Shown here one piece after another: positions 42,983 to 51,988 of a DNA stretch of 64,000 nt. Both the position numbers and the translations under genes were made by a program. The first letter of the stretch is position 1. The number at the start of each line of letters is the position of its first letter. The notes beneath the pieces were generated by a model. It did not search any database. It was not told the DNA's origin and saw only the letters and a program-made list of their open reading frames with translations. Location: NCBI RefSeq assembly GCF_014385195.1, contig NZ_JACRTG010000034.1, positions 124,001 through 188,000 on the forward strand. The letters are read 5' to 3'. Source of the DNA: Paratissierella segnis. Its GTDB lineage: Bacteria > Bacillota > Clostridia > Tissierellales > Tissierellaceae.

Positions 42983-44494
42983 CTACTCGCTATAATTATC
43001 CGGCAAATCATTTTCAAATAAGACTACATCCTTAGGTTTAGCAATCTTAGCTATCTGAACTGTTGCCTCATCTAAATTATTCACTGTAAATATATTTGAT
43101 TTATTGTAATTTGTTTCCATCAGTCCTTCATAAATAGGTCTGGTTCTCTTTTCACCAACCAATATTACATAATCACATACTTTTCCGATATTGACCCCAA
43201 ATTCTCTATTGGCTGATTCCTCAATCTCTCCCAATTCTATCATTCCGGGTGTAACTATAATCTTTTTGCCCTCTTTAAATTGACTAATGACTTCAAGCGC
43301 TGCTTTAGAACCTATGGGGTTTGAGTTAAATGCATCGTCTATAACGATTATACCCGTACCGGGATTTATTATATTTAATCTATGAGGTATTGGCTCGATT
43401 CTGTCAATACCTCTTGCAATTTCTTCAAATGTAAGCCCAAGAGCTTTACCGACACATGCGCCTGCTAAGATATTGTAAATATTGTGTTTCCCTAATAATT
43501 TGGTTTTGCATCTTACACTGTTTCCCTCTTTATCTTTTAAAGTAAATCTCGAACCCAATTCAGAAACCTCAATGTCATCCGCATATATATCTAAATTTTC
43601 TGTGTTTTCCATTCCGTAGAGAATTTTTTCTTTAAAAGTCTTGTCAGCAAGTTTTTTAATATATTCATTATCATAATTAAATATAGCTATACCATCTGTA
43701 GGTAACTCTTCTATCAGTTCATATTTGGTCTTTAGTATATTGTCAATATTTTTGAAGGTTTCCAGATGAACAGGTCCTATGGAAGTTAATACTCCGATTT
43801 GCGGTTGTGCAAGCTGAGCCACTTCCCGAATTTCTCCGATTTTTTTAGCCCCCATTTCAGCTATAAAAACTTCATGTTCGCTGGATAATTCATTGTTGAT
43901 GACCTTGGATAAGCCCATTGGCGTATTATAGGATTCAGGAGTATTCAGAACATTGAATTTTTCTTCAAGAATTGCACCGACTATAAATTTTGTACTGGTC
44001 TTACCAAAGCTTCCGGTTATGCCTACAACCTTCAAATCTTCTCTCGTCTTTATTTTCTTTTGGGCAGAAACATAGAACCCCATATTGATTTTCTTTTCTA
44101 TAGGTTCCATAACAAGAGTGGCAAGAGCCATTGTCAAAGGCTGCAAATAATACAATATCCCCAATACTATAATCATTAATAATATAGCAATATAGTCCCG
44201 TAGTAATGATACAAAAAGTATTGCCGTAATAATGAAAAATATTATATTTATAACATAGTTGGTATTGAATAATCTCTTTGCTCTATTTGTCATAACCAGA
44301 GGTTTTTTTACAGGCCGATTGTTTTTATTTAAACTATAAGCCTTATCTCTATTGTTTTTTATCCACGCTAAATAATGTTCATATTCATAGCCTTCCAATT
44401 GGGAAATGTGTAATGACTCATCGGTCCTTTTTTTCATAAATGAAGGTGCGATGACCCCCACTATAATAATAAAAATGTAATACATCGTTTCCAT
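42983..44494 (-). CDS. MurF-like UDP-N-acetylmuramoyl-tripeptide--D-alanyl-D-alanine ligase with membrane-anchored N-terminus
   Basis: A 503-residue Mur ligase. The N-terminal ~125 residues hold one membrane segment at the very start and a pair near residues 75-120, an extension not found in ordinary MurF. The ligase core has the P-loop GITGSFGKTSTK (about 155-166), the EMGAKKIGEI segment and IVIDDAFNSNPIGSKAALEV (about 370-390). Position directly upstream of ddl strongly supports MurF, which adds the D-Ala-D-Ala made by Ddl. It is possible that it is a different membrane-bound Mur ligase paralogue. Confidence 0.8.
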   Translation of the reverse strand: METMYYIFIIIVGVIAPSFMKKRTDESLHISQLEGYEYEHYLAWIKNNRDKAYSLNKNNRPVKKPLVMTNRAKRLFNTNYVINIIFFIITAILFVSLLRDYIAILLMIIVLGILYYLQPLTMALATLVMEPIEKKINMGFYVSAQKKIKTREDLKVVGITGSFGKTSTKFIVGAILEEKFNVLNTPESYNTPMGLSKVINNELSSEHEVFIAEMGAKKIGEIREVAQLAQPQIGVLTSIGPVHLETFKNIDNILKTKYELIEELPTDGIAIFNYDNEYIKKLADKTFKEKILYGMENTENLDIYADDIEVSELGSRFTLKDKEGNSVRCKTKLLGKHNIYNILAGACVGKALGLTFEEIARGIDRIEPIPHRLNIINPGTGIIVIDDAFNSNPIGSKAALEVISQFKEGKKIIVTPGMIELGEIEESANREFGVNIGKVCDYVILVGEKRTRPIYEGLMETNYNKSNIFTVNNLDEATVQIAKIAKPKDVVLFENDLPDNYSE

Positions 44495-44508
44495 ATATAC
44501 CCCCTAAA

Positions 44509-44581
44509 TTCAATTCACAATTCTCAATTCACAATGCACAATTACCTTCAAATCACAATTCACAATTCACAATTCACAATT
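44509..44581. repeat. CACAATTCACAATTCAC array
   Basis: About nine imperfect copies of CACAATTCA or CACAATGCA between the murF-like and alpha/beta hydrolase genes, close to the array at 37631-37718 in sequence. Confidence 0.7.
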
Positions 44582-44591
44582 ACGAAAATAA

Positions 44592-45350
44592 TCAAAATAA
44601 GAAGGACTTAATAACTGCAGTAAATTTGGAATAGTCCTCTAAATATGAATAATGTCCTGTTCCTTCCAATATTACAAGTCCGCTATCTTCAATTTCTTTT
44701 TCCATTATCTTTGCCATATATAAGGGTGTTGCATCATCCTTGTCACCCCAAATCAATAGCGTTGGTACCTTTATATCCTTTAGTATAGGTTTTAAATCTT
44801 CATTCACAACCTTTACAAGTATCCTTCTCATAATCCCATCTGAATTTTTATAATCGTCAGACCCAAATTTTTTATAAAACTTCTCCATCCTTTTATCATC
44901 CTTAATCCAAAAGAAAAGATGTTTATAAATAAATCTTAGGGTTTTAAAACTGTAAACCTTAAAATAATATTTAATTCCTCTCTTTGGAATTAGACCTGCA
45001 CTATCAATGAGCACTATTTTTTCTACGCATTCAGGATATTTGGAGCCAAATATAATGGATAATTTTCCTCCGAAGGAATGACCTATAAATACAGCCTTTT
45101 TTACATCCATGCTTTCTAAAAATTTCTTTACTATTCTCGCATAATCAAAGGAACCCAATACATCTTTAGGCTTATCTGATTTTCCAAATCCCGGTAAATC
45201 TATACAATATACTTTATATCTTTCTTTCAATATATTGACAATAGACATGACCGTTTCAATATGGCAGCCCCAACCATGTAATATTACAGCAGGACTTCCT
45301 TCACCTTCTACTATGTAATTTAGAGCTAAACCCTCAATATCTATAAACAT
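44592..45350 (-). CDS. Alpha/beta-fold hydrolase
   Basis: About 252 residues from the ATG at 45350, preceded by GAGGAA; an in-frame TTG at 45365 is less likely. It shows the alpha/beta-hydrolase core: LHGWGCHIETV near residue 24 (oxyanion region), DLPGFGKSDKP near 51, the nucleophile elbow GHSFGGKLS near 93, an acid in LIWGDKDDATPL near 200, and the catalytic His in EGTGHYSYLE near 227. No signal peptide. Substrate unknown. It is between secG and the murF-like gene. Confidence 0.83.
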   Translation of the reverse strand: MFIDIEGLALNYIVEGEGSPAVILHGWGCHIETVMSIVNILKERYKVYCIDLPGFGKSDKPKDVLGSFDYARIVKKFLESMDVKKAVFIGHSFGGKLSIIFGSKYPECVEKIVLIDSAGLIPKRGIKYYFKVYSFKTLRFIYKHLFFWIKDDKRMEKFYKKFGSDDYKNSDGIMRRILVKVVNEDLKPILKDIKVPTLLIWGDKDDATPLYMAKIMEKEIEDSGLVILEGTGHYSYLEDYSKFTAVIKSFLF

Positions 45351-45439
45351 AAATACATTCCTCAATATTTCTATATATTAATTGTATTACTCATATCTTA
45401 TGATTATATCATATTCATATAGAAATATACAGCATTAAA

Positions 45440-45471
45440 AAATCCCCCATATGTATGATGATGAGGGATTT
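45440..45471 (-). terminator. Terminator of secG
   Basis: On the minus strand AAATCCCTC pairs with GGGGGATTT (one G-U pair), followed by a T run. It starts 30 bases after the secG stop, suggesting secG is separately transcribed from the hydrolase downstream. Confidence 0.75.
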
Positions 45472-45500
45472 ATTCAAATTCGCAATTCTTTTCTCTTATA

Positions 45501-45725
45501 TTATGCTGCCAGACCTAACGCAGAAATTAAAAATATAATGGCTGCTATAATAGTTACTCTCTGTAGCATTGCTTGTTTACTGGTTCCTCTATTTTTTCCC
45601 CATAGTGATTCCGGAGCATTTCCGCCAATAGTACCCAGTCCCTCTTCACTACCTTCTTGTAATAGAACACTTATAATCAATGATATGCTGGATATTAATA
45701 TCAATACTGAAAAAAACATCGTCAT
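45501..45725 (-). CDS. secG: Preprotein translocase subunit SecG
   Basis: Small subunit of the SecYEG translocation channel. The 74 residues form two membrane segments (about 3-22 and 53-72) around the conserved cytoplasmic loop LLQEGSEEGLGTIGGNAPESLWGKNRG, which is diagnostic. Strong AGGAGG site upstream (in GGAGGTG). In Firmicutes secG is usually next to rnr-smpB-ssrA; here three unrelated genes (hydrolase, murF-like, ddl) lie in between. A terminator follows. Confidence 0.94.
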   Translation of the reverse strand: MTMFFSVLILISSISLIISVLLQEGSEEGLGTIGGNAPESLWGKNRGTSKQAMLQRVTIIAAIIFLISALGLAA

Positions 45726-45878
45726 AAAAAAACACCTCCTGTACTTTTATAAAAAACTAACGAATGTTTGTCTATCGAATATTTATCTATAACATTAATA
45801 TTTTAACATAGGGTATCTATAAAATCAATAAAATCTTGCGTTCTTTAAGAATAGATTTAATTGAGATAATTTCTTGGG

Positions 45879-46439
45879 TTACATAGCATATGAAGTCAAA
45901 TTGTAAATAACCTCTGCCATTTCTTTTGCAGACAGATTGATGCCATTTTTCAGCCAATGCTGCAATAGACCAACGCTTCCATTGACCGCAAATATAAAAT
46001 AGTCTTCACTAATACCCAAGTCCACATCTTTCTCATTTGAAGAGAATATCCCGCATTCCTGATATATCAAACTAAATATCTTCTTTTGAAAATCAATATT
46101 TCCCTGCTCACTCATCAATATTTGAAGATGTTTGCTGTTATCAGCAACATATTGGAATATTTTCTCAAGCGCCTTCATCTTTTCATCTTTGTTACTTTTA
46201 TAAATCAGATTGGAAAGCAATTCTTTTATCCATGAAAGAACTTCATCCTCGATTTTATTAAGAAGATCATATTGATCCCTATAATGTGAATAAAAAGTAG
46301 TACGGTTAATATCTGCGTTCTCACACAGCTCTTTGATGGTAATCTTTGTAATCGGTTTTTTCTCCATTAATTCAAATAGACTGTCTTGTAAAACCATTTT
46401 CGTATAACGTATTTTCCGGTTCTCTTTCTTCTCCTTCAT
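45879..46439 (-). CDS. TetR/AcrR-family transcriptional regulator
   Basis: From the ATG at 46439 (GAGGGT upstream) the protein has 186 residues. The N-terminal helix-turn-helix reads ITKITIKELCENADINRTTFYSHYRDQYDLL (about residues 28-58), a classical TetR motif. The C-terminal ~120 residues form a helical ligand-binding domain of the TetR_C_7/DhaS-like type. It is divergent from the ABC exporter operon, with an inverted repeat in the gap, so it probably represses that operon until an inducer binds. Confidence 0.87.
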   Translation of the reverse strand: MKEKKENRKIRYTKMVLQDSLFELMEKKPITKITIKELCENADINRTTFYSHYRDQYDLLNKIEDEVLSWIKELLSNLIYKSNKDEKMKALEKIFQYVADNSKHLQILMSEQGNIDFQKKIFSLIYQECGIFSSNEKDVDLGISEDYFIFAVNGSVGLLQHWLKNGINLSAKEMAEVIYNLTSYAM

Positions 46440-46519
46440 AAAACTACCCTCTTTTTTCAATTTATATTTTAACTTTTGTTTTCAATTCGACATTTATATA
46501 TTACTTTGTTGTATAAAAT

Positions 46520-46561
46520 ACACTATGTAATCAACTGTTGGTTGTGAAATAAACATAGTGT
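46520..46561. promoter_or_regulatory. Putative operator between TetR and ABC exporter
   Basis: ACACTATGT (46520-46528) and its exact complement ACATAGTGT (46553-46561) flank an inner CAAC-N5-GTTG repeat. The outer arms end next to CTATAATATATAAT, a likely -10 for the plus-strand operon. It is a good candidate binding site for the divergent TetR protein. Confidence 0.5.
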
Positions 46562-46677
46562 CACTATAATATATAATATATTAAAGATTAGATGTCAAGT
46601 AAAGCATGATTTTTGTAAATTATAGCATAAATTATGTTTTCTACATAGACAGATTGCAGAAAGAAGGAAGAATGTGT

Positions 46678-47379
46678 ATGGATTTTATTACATTTGAAAA
46701 TGTGGAAAGAGAATATCATATAGGAAATACCATCATTAAGGCAGTAGATCGCATCAGCTTTACTCTAAGCAAAGGTACATTCAATGTAGTGCTCGGACAA
46801 AGCGGTGCGGGTAAAACCACGGTGCTGAATATGTTAGGGGGCATGGATTCATGTACCGCCGGTCGAATTATAGTAAATGATAAGGAGATCTCCGGCATGT
46901 CAGAGTATGAGCTCACGGAATATCGCCGTACACAGATTGGCTTTGTATTCCAATTTTATAATCTGGTTCCCAATCTGACAGCACTGGAAAATGTACAGTT
47001 AGCCGAAGAAATCGCTCCTGATCCGCTAGATGCACGTGAAATGCTTCAGCGAGTGGGGCTGGAAAAAAGAATGAACAATTTCCCCAGTCAGCTGTCCGGT
47101 GGGGAACAGCAGCGTGTATCCATTGCTAGGGCATTGGCTAAGAACCCCCAAATCGTACTATGCGATGAACCAACCGGTGCACTGGATTCCGAAACCGGCC
47201 GCATGGTATTGCGTCTTATTCGTGATGTTTCCAACGACCTTGACAAGACGGTTATTATCGTCACACACAACGTGCCAATTTCCGAAATGGCTCAAACGGT
47301 ACTGCATATGAGAGATGGCAAAATCGCCAAAACGGAATTCCATAAGTTCCCCAAAAACGTGGAGGAAATCATATGGTAA
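46678..47379 (+). CDS. ABC transporter ATP-binding protein (MacB/LolD-like)
   Basis: Energises the FtsX-type permease encoded next. I take the ATG at 46678, eight bases after AAGGAAG, giving 233 residues; ATG at 46672 is equally in frame. Walker A is LGQSGAGKTTVL near residue 39, the signature is LSGGEQQRVSIARALAKNP near 141, Walker B is VLCDEPTGALD near 165, and the H-loop is IIVTHN near 198. The sequence matches the MacB/LolD subgroup. It overlaps the permease gene by seven bases. DNA here is less AT-rich than the genes around it. Confidence 0.92.
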   Translation: MDFITFENVEREYHIGNTIIKAVDRISFTLSKGTFNVVLGQSGAGKTTVLNMLGGMDSCTAGRIIVNDKEISGMSEYELTEYRRTQIGFVFQFYNLVPNLTALENVQLAEEIAPDPLDAREMLQRVGLEKRMNNFPSQLSGGEQQRVSIARALAKNPQIVLCDEPTGALDSETGRMVLRLIRDVSNDLDKTVIIVTHNVPISEMAQTVLHMRDGKIAKTEFHKFPKNVEEIIW

Positions 47380-49682
47380 GAGGTGCACTATTTAAAAAAT
47401 CACTGCGTGATATGAGAAAATCAAAGGCTCAGTTTATTTCTATATTTGTTATGGCTACCCTAGCCGTAACAATCATGACAGGTCTTGATAGTATATGGTT
47501 CACCGTACAAAATAATGCGGATATCATGTACAATGCTACGAATTTATCAGATCTATGGGTGACAGTACAAAACCCATCTGAACAGGACCTCTGGGCAATA
47601 AGCAAAATTGATGGGGTGATACAGGTGGAGAAGCGCTTTTCAACCGAAGCCGATACGAATTTATCGGGAAATGCCACCCTGCATGTCTATGCTCTGAATG
47701 ACCGCAGCACTCTGGATCAACCTGAAATTCAAGAAGGTCGATTCAACAAAAGCGGAGCGGTTTTGGATAATTCATTTGCAAAAGCTCACAACTTAAAGGT
47801 CGGTGATACTATATCCATCAAGCTCAATGGCGTTTGGCTCAAATTACCTATAAATGGACTGGCTATAAGCAGCGAACAGGTCTCTGTTGTTAAGAACTCT
47901 GCCACTCTAATTCCGGATCCTAACACATACGGGTTTATAGTTATCCCTATAGGCACCCTTGATAGTATCTATGGTCAAAAAATTTACAATCAAATTAGTG
48001 TGAAAACTGCTCCCGATACAGATCTTAATGAAGTAGTCCAAAAGGCAGATTCCATTATTGGAGATAAGCTCATCGGAATTACCTTGCAAAAGGATAGTTT
48101 AAGCGTCAGCAATGTCAATGGCCGTATACAACAGTTTAAAATACTTTCTTTAGTGTTCCCAATCTTATTCTTTATTGTGACAGCATTGATTACGCAAAGC
48201 ACAATGGTACGTCTAGTGGAAAGTCAGCGAACTCAAATAGGAATATTGAAATCGCTGGGTTATAACAAAGGAAGTATACTATGGCATTACACCTCTTATG
48301 GTGTCATGATAGGAGTACTTGGGTCAGTGGCTGGTCTAATACTGGGTCCAAACCTCTTTGGTCGGATTTTAGTGCCCCAATTGCAATTGACGCTCAGCAG
48401 CTATAGACTTCATATTAACTACTGGAACTTTGCGTTTGCGCTGCTTCTGATTCTCTTGTGTACAGGAGGCGTTTCTTTTTATGCTTGTTGGCAACTCCAG
48501 AAGGACACCCCGGCGTCACTTCTTCGCGATAAGCCGCCAAAAAAAGGTGAGCATGTTTTTCTGGAATCCATACCCTCCATTTGGGATAAGATTAAGTTCA
48601 GTAACAAGCTGATTGTGAGAAACACTCTAAAAAATAAAAAACGTCTTATTATGAGTATAATAGGCGTAATGGGATGTGTAGGTGTAATCATCGCAGCGCT
48701 AACCGTCAGAAGTACCATAGTTGGAATAACTGATCAAGTATACGGAGACACTTTCACCTACGATCAAAAGATTCTCATTGATCCTAAGAAGGCTGATTCT
48801 CGTTATCTCAAAAACTTAGGACTCAACGGAATTACACAGTTAATTCAGGAATCTGCCGTAGAGGTAATTTACCCTAATGGTGAGCAAAAAATGGAGCCTA
48901 TCACTATCACAACTATAGATAGTCCGCTGATTCATATGAAGGATGTTGAAGGGAATCCTATTTCCTTACCGGAAAACGGGATTCTCATGACTCGGAAATT
49001 ATGTAAAACTCTAGGTATAGATAAAGGTGACAGTATACAAATCAAACGCACAGGTGAAGATTATGTGCCTGTGCAAATTGTCCAAGTTGCTTACATGGCG
49101 TCAGGTCAAGGAATTTATGCAGCCGATAGTTACTGGAAGTCCCTAGGCGAAAAATTTTCTCCCACGGCTTTGCTTATCCAATGGAATGGTCCTCCGGATC
49201 AAAGATTTCTGCAAAGTGATGCGGTAACGGACTGGGCAACACGTGAAAGTCAGCATTTGGGATTGTCCTCCAGCATGGGGGTAATAAATTTTGCCGTGGC
49301 AGCGCTTATTATAATGGGAGCATCGCTGGCATTTGTGGTGCTATACAATACAGGTATTCTGAATTTTGTCGAACGAATTCGTGATCTATCAACTTTAAGA
49401 GTGCTCGGTTTTCACAACCGGGAAATCAGGAATCTGGTACTGGTTGAGAATTACTTTTCCATTTTGATTGGAACCATATCCGGGATTCCCGTAGGCAGAT
49501 TCATATCATGGCTGATTGCCAGCAGTCTGGATGAACGTATGGATCTACTAGGTAATATAACTTTGTCAAACGTTCTGATTGCAACTGCCATGACTATATG
49601 TTTCGCTTGGATCACCAATAGCATCATAGCGAGAAAAATGAAACAACTGGAAATGTTGGAAGCGCTGAAAAGCGTTGAATGA
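47373..49682 (+). CDS. ABC transporter permease with two FtsX-type domains
   Basis: A 769-residue membrane protein: one N-terminal membrane segment (about 20-40), a large extracellular MacB-like domain (about 45-245), three membrane segments of a first FtsX unit (about 255-375), a second membrane anchor and extracellular domain (about 425-640), and a second three-segment FtsX unit at the C-terminus (about 645-765). The KSLRDMRKSKAQFISIFVMATLAV start is characteristic. It works with the ATPase and the HlyD-like adaptor as a macrolide- or peptide-type exporter; the substrate is unknown. Confidence 0.88.
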   Translation: MVRGALFKKSLRDMRKSKAQFISIFVMATLAVTIMTGLDSIWFTVQNNADIMYNATNLSDLWVTVQNPSEQDLWAISKIDGVIQVEKRFSTEADTNLSGNATLHVYALNDRSTLDQPEIQEGRFNKSGAVLDNSFAKAHNLKVGDTISIKLNGVWLKLPINGLAISSEQVSVVKNSATLIPDPNTYGFIVIPIGTLDSIYGQKIYNQISVKTAPDTDLNEVVQKADSIIGDKLIGITLQKDSLSVSNVNGRIQQFKILSLVFPILFFIVTALITQSTMVRLVESQRTQIGILKSLGYNKGSILWHYTSYGVMIGVLGSVAGLILGPNLFGRILVPQLQLTLSSYRLHINYWNFAFALLLILLCTGGVSFYACWQLQKDTPASLLRDKPPKKGEHVFLESIPSIWDKIKFSNKLIVRNTLKNKKRLIMSIIGVMGCVGVIIAALTVRSTIVGITDQVYGDTFTYDQKILIDPKKADSRYLKNLGLNGITQLIQESAVEVIYPNGEQKMEPITITTIDSPLIHMKDVEGNPISLPENGILMTRKLCKTLGIDKGDSIQIKRTGEDYVPVQIVQVAYMASGQGIYAADSYWKSLGEKFSPTALLIQWNGPPDQRFLQSDAVTDWATRESQHLGLSSSMGVINFAVAALIIMGASLAFVVLYNTGILNFVERIRDLSTLRVLGFHNREIRNLVLVENYFSILIGTISGIPVGRFISWLIASSLDERMDLLGNITLSNVLIATAMTICFAWITNSIIARKMKQLEMLEALKSVE

Positions 49683-49702
49683 TATAAATGGAGGCTTAGT
49701 TA

Positions 49703-50896
49703 ATGAAAAATTGGATTTTATCACATAAGAAAACAGTAATAATCGGGGTTTGTGTGCTAGCGGTAATACTTACCATCTCAGTTATACTTCTTCACCGCAA
49801 AAATACCACGCCTGTCTCACAGATAGAAGGCGAACAAAACTTGACTACCGAATCCCAAGAAATCAATGTATGGGGCGAAGTAAAGTGTACCAATGCAGAA
49901 AATATCAACATTGATTTTCCGGCGTTTGTAACAGATGTTTTGATTAAAGAAGGAGATCGCGTAACACTTGGACAGCCGCTGGTGACACTGGACCTTACAG
50001 AATATAACGGAACCGTTGAAAAATTGAAACAACAACTTACCGCCAATGAAGCAGCTTTACCCGCAACAAGACAGGATGTTTCAGCACTGCAGGCGGATAT
50101 TGACCAAATGCAGCAAGAAATCTCCCGAAAAAAGCAGGAATATAACAACTGCACGAACTCCGATTTGAAATTGCTTCAAAATAATTTAGAACTTGCTCAA
50201 AGGGAGCTTGTCAATGCTCAGAATGATCTGAAGAATTACAAAGAACTATATGATACGGGAGCAATTTCGAAAGAAATGCTCAATAAATATGAGGATGCGC
50301 TGGAGCAACGCCAGAAGGCCTTAAATGATGTGCAAGAAAATATCCAAAAGGCAAAGCTTGCACTGAAAGACGAATTGAATCAACTGGATGTTGGACTCAA
50401 AGCAAAACAGGTACAACTTTCTCAGCTAAAGGCGGGAAATACTGCAAGTGTAACAGAAGTGCAAAGCGGAATCTCTTCTGCTCAAGTAGATTTAGACCTA
50501 ATGATCTCAAAAACTGCAAAGAATTACATCAATGAAAATCAAATCGTTTCTAATCTAAATAACGGTATAGTACAAAGCGTCACAATCAACAATGGAGATC
50601 ACTTGGGTACTCAAGGTACCCCAACCAAAATACTTCAGATTGTGGATATGGATTCCATCACCGTCAGTGCAGAAGTAGACGAAGAATTCATCAGCAGTGT
50701 TGAAGTTGGAGATACAGTAAGAATTGTGCCTACCTATGTACCTGATGTTACAATAGATGGTACGGTGATGCAGATTCCGGAGTTAGCAGTGGAAAAAGAC
50801 GGTAAACGCATAGTTCGCGTACTGGTAAAACCAAATGATCCGGATGAAGTATTGAAACCGGGATATACCACAGATGTTTATTTTAAAAAGTCATAA
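49703..50896 (+). CDS. HlyD/MacA-like efflux adaptor protein
   Basis: A 397-residue membrane-fusion protein: one N-terminal membrane segment (about 9-28), a lipoyl-like half with IKEGDRVTLGQPLVTLD near residue 75, a long coiled-coil hairpin (about 95-255) rich in Gln, Glu and Lys, and a beta-barrel domain with IVSNLNNGIVQSV and VEVGDTVRIVPTYV. In Gram-positive bacteria such adaptors join MacB-like pumps without an outer-membrane channel. It is 20 bases downstream of the permease and followed by a strong terminator. Confidence 0.87.
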   Translation: MKNWILSHKKTVIIGVCVLAVILTISVILLHRKNTTPVSQIEGEQNLTTESQEINVWGEVKCTNAENINIDFPAFVTDVLIKEGDRVTLGQPLVTLDLTEYNGTVEKLKQQLTANEAALPATRQDVSALQADIDQMQQEISRKKQEYNNCTNSDLKLLQNNLELAQRELVNAQNDLKNYKELYDTGAISKEMLNKYEDALEQRQKALNDVQENIQKAKLALKDELNQLDVGLKAKQVQLSQLKAGNTASVTEVQSGISSAQVDLDLMISKTAKNYINENQIVSNLNNGIVQSVTINNGDHLGTQGTPTKILQIVDMDSITVSAEVDEEFISSVEVGDTVRIVPTYVPDVTIDGTVMQIPELAVEKDGKRIVRVLVKPNDPDEVLKPGYTTDVYFKKS

Positions 50897-50901
50897 AAGA
50901 A

Positions 50902-50945
50902 GAGGCCACTAAAAATTCATCATCAGATGAATTTTAGTGACCTCT
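50902..50945 (+). terminator. Terminator of the ABC exporter operon
   Basis: GAGGCCACTAAAAATTCATC pairs with a matching arm ending GACCTC (one mismatch near the outer end) around ATCA. It begins six bases after the adaptor stop. Confidence 0.75.
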
Positions 50946-50994
50946 AAAATTTGTTAAATAATTCCGCTTTTATTTCCTCTATTAATCCGTATTT

Positions 50995-51786
50995 TTATCC
51001 CAGCGCTACGTCAAGTATCATCATTATTACAAATCCAAAAGCTACTCCTATAGTTCCCACGTCACTATGCTCTCCTACCTGCGCCTCCGGTATAAGCTCC
51101 TCAACAACAACGTAAATCATGGCTCCGGCTGCAAAGGAAAGCAGATACGGAAGTATTGATTGAATAATACTTGTAAGCAATATAGTTAAAACAGCAGCGA
51201 TAGGCTCTACAATTCCTGATAGTGTACCGTAGATAAAAGATTTTTTCTTGGAAAGTCCTTCACTGTTGAGAGGCATGGAAATAATGGCACCCTCGGGAAA
51301 GTTTTGTATTGCGATACCTAAAGAAAGTGAAAATGCACCTGCCATGGATATGAGTGAATTCTCTGCCAATACTCCTGCAAATACAACTCCTACGGCCATT
51401 CCCTCAGGAATATTATGAAGTGTAACTGCTAAGACAAGCATTGTAGTTTTTCTAAGTTTTGCACTTTTTGTTGTGACACCTTCGGGTTTATCTTCATTAA
51501 GATGAAGATGAGGAATGATATTGTCAAGAAGAAGTAAGAAAAATATTCCAAACATGAATCCAACTGCAGCAGGAACCCATGCTATAATTCCCTGACCATT
51601 TGCCATATCAATTGACGGAATCAAGAGTGACCATACAGAAGCCGCAATCATAACACCTGAAGCAAATCCCAACAGGGCCTTTTCCGTTTTATCTCCCATC
51701 CCGTTTTTCATAAAGAAAACCATAGCGGCGCCTAATGTGGTGCCGATAAATGGTATTATAACTCCAATAAATACATTTGTGTACAT
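50995..51786 (-). CDS. ZIP-family metal transporter
   Basis: A 263-residue protein with eight hydrophobic segments. The conserved metal-site helices read TLHNIPEGMAVGVVFAG (about 120-136) and GIAIQNFPEGAIISMPL (about 156-172), the GufA-type ZIP motifs with His-Asn-x-Pro-Glu-Gly and Gln-Asn-x-Pro-Glu-Gly. A histidine-containing cytoplasmic loop (PHLHLNEDKPEG) lies between segments 3 and 4. It likely imports zinc or another divalent metal. It is separated from the surface-protein operon by a terminator, so not part of it. Confidence 0.9.
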   Translation of the reverse strand: MYTNVFIGVIIPFIGTTLGAAMVFFMKNGMGDKTEKALLGFASGVMIAASVWSLLIPSIDMANGQGIIAWVPAAVGFMFGIFFLLLLDNIIPHLHLNEDKPEGVTTKSAKLRKTTMLVLAVTLHNIPEGMAVGVVFAGVLAENSLISMAGAFSLSLGIAIQNFPEGAIISMPLNSEGLSKKKSFIYGTLSGIVEPIAAVLTILLTSIIQSILPYLLSFAAGAMIYVVVEELIPEAQVGEHSDVGTIGVAFGFVIMMILDVALG

Positions 51787-51834
51787 ATTATCCCCCTTTT
51801 CAAATTCTACTATAACATATAAATATAATATATA

Positions 51835-51872
51835 AAAACAGCAGCAATATATTCATCATTTGCTGCTGTTTT
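51835..51872 (-). terminator. Terminator at the end of the riboswitch-led surface operon
   Basis: AAAACAGCAGCAA pairs with TTGCTGCTGTTTT around an AT-rich loop. It lies 117 bases after the stop of the SLH protein gene; both strands have T-rich tails, so it may work in both directions. Confidence 0.7.
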
Positions 51873-51988
51873 AAGTCACTTCCGAAAGAACGACATAACC
51901 TCAGCCTCTATTAACAGGTTTTAGTTCCTTATCAGTTCTATTATATATTATAATATTATTTATGACAATGTAATTTCGAAAGGGAATT

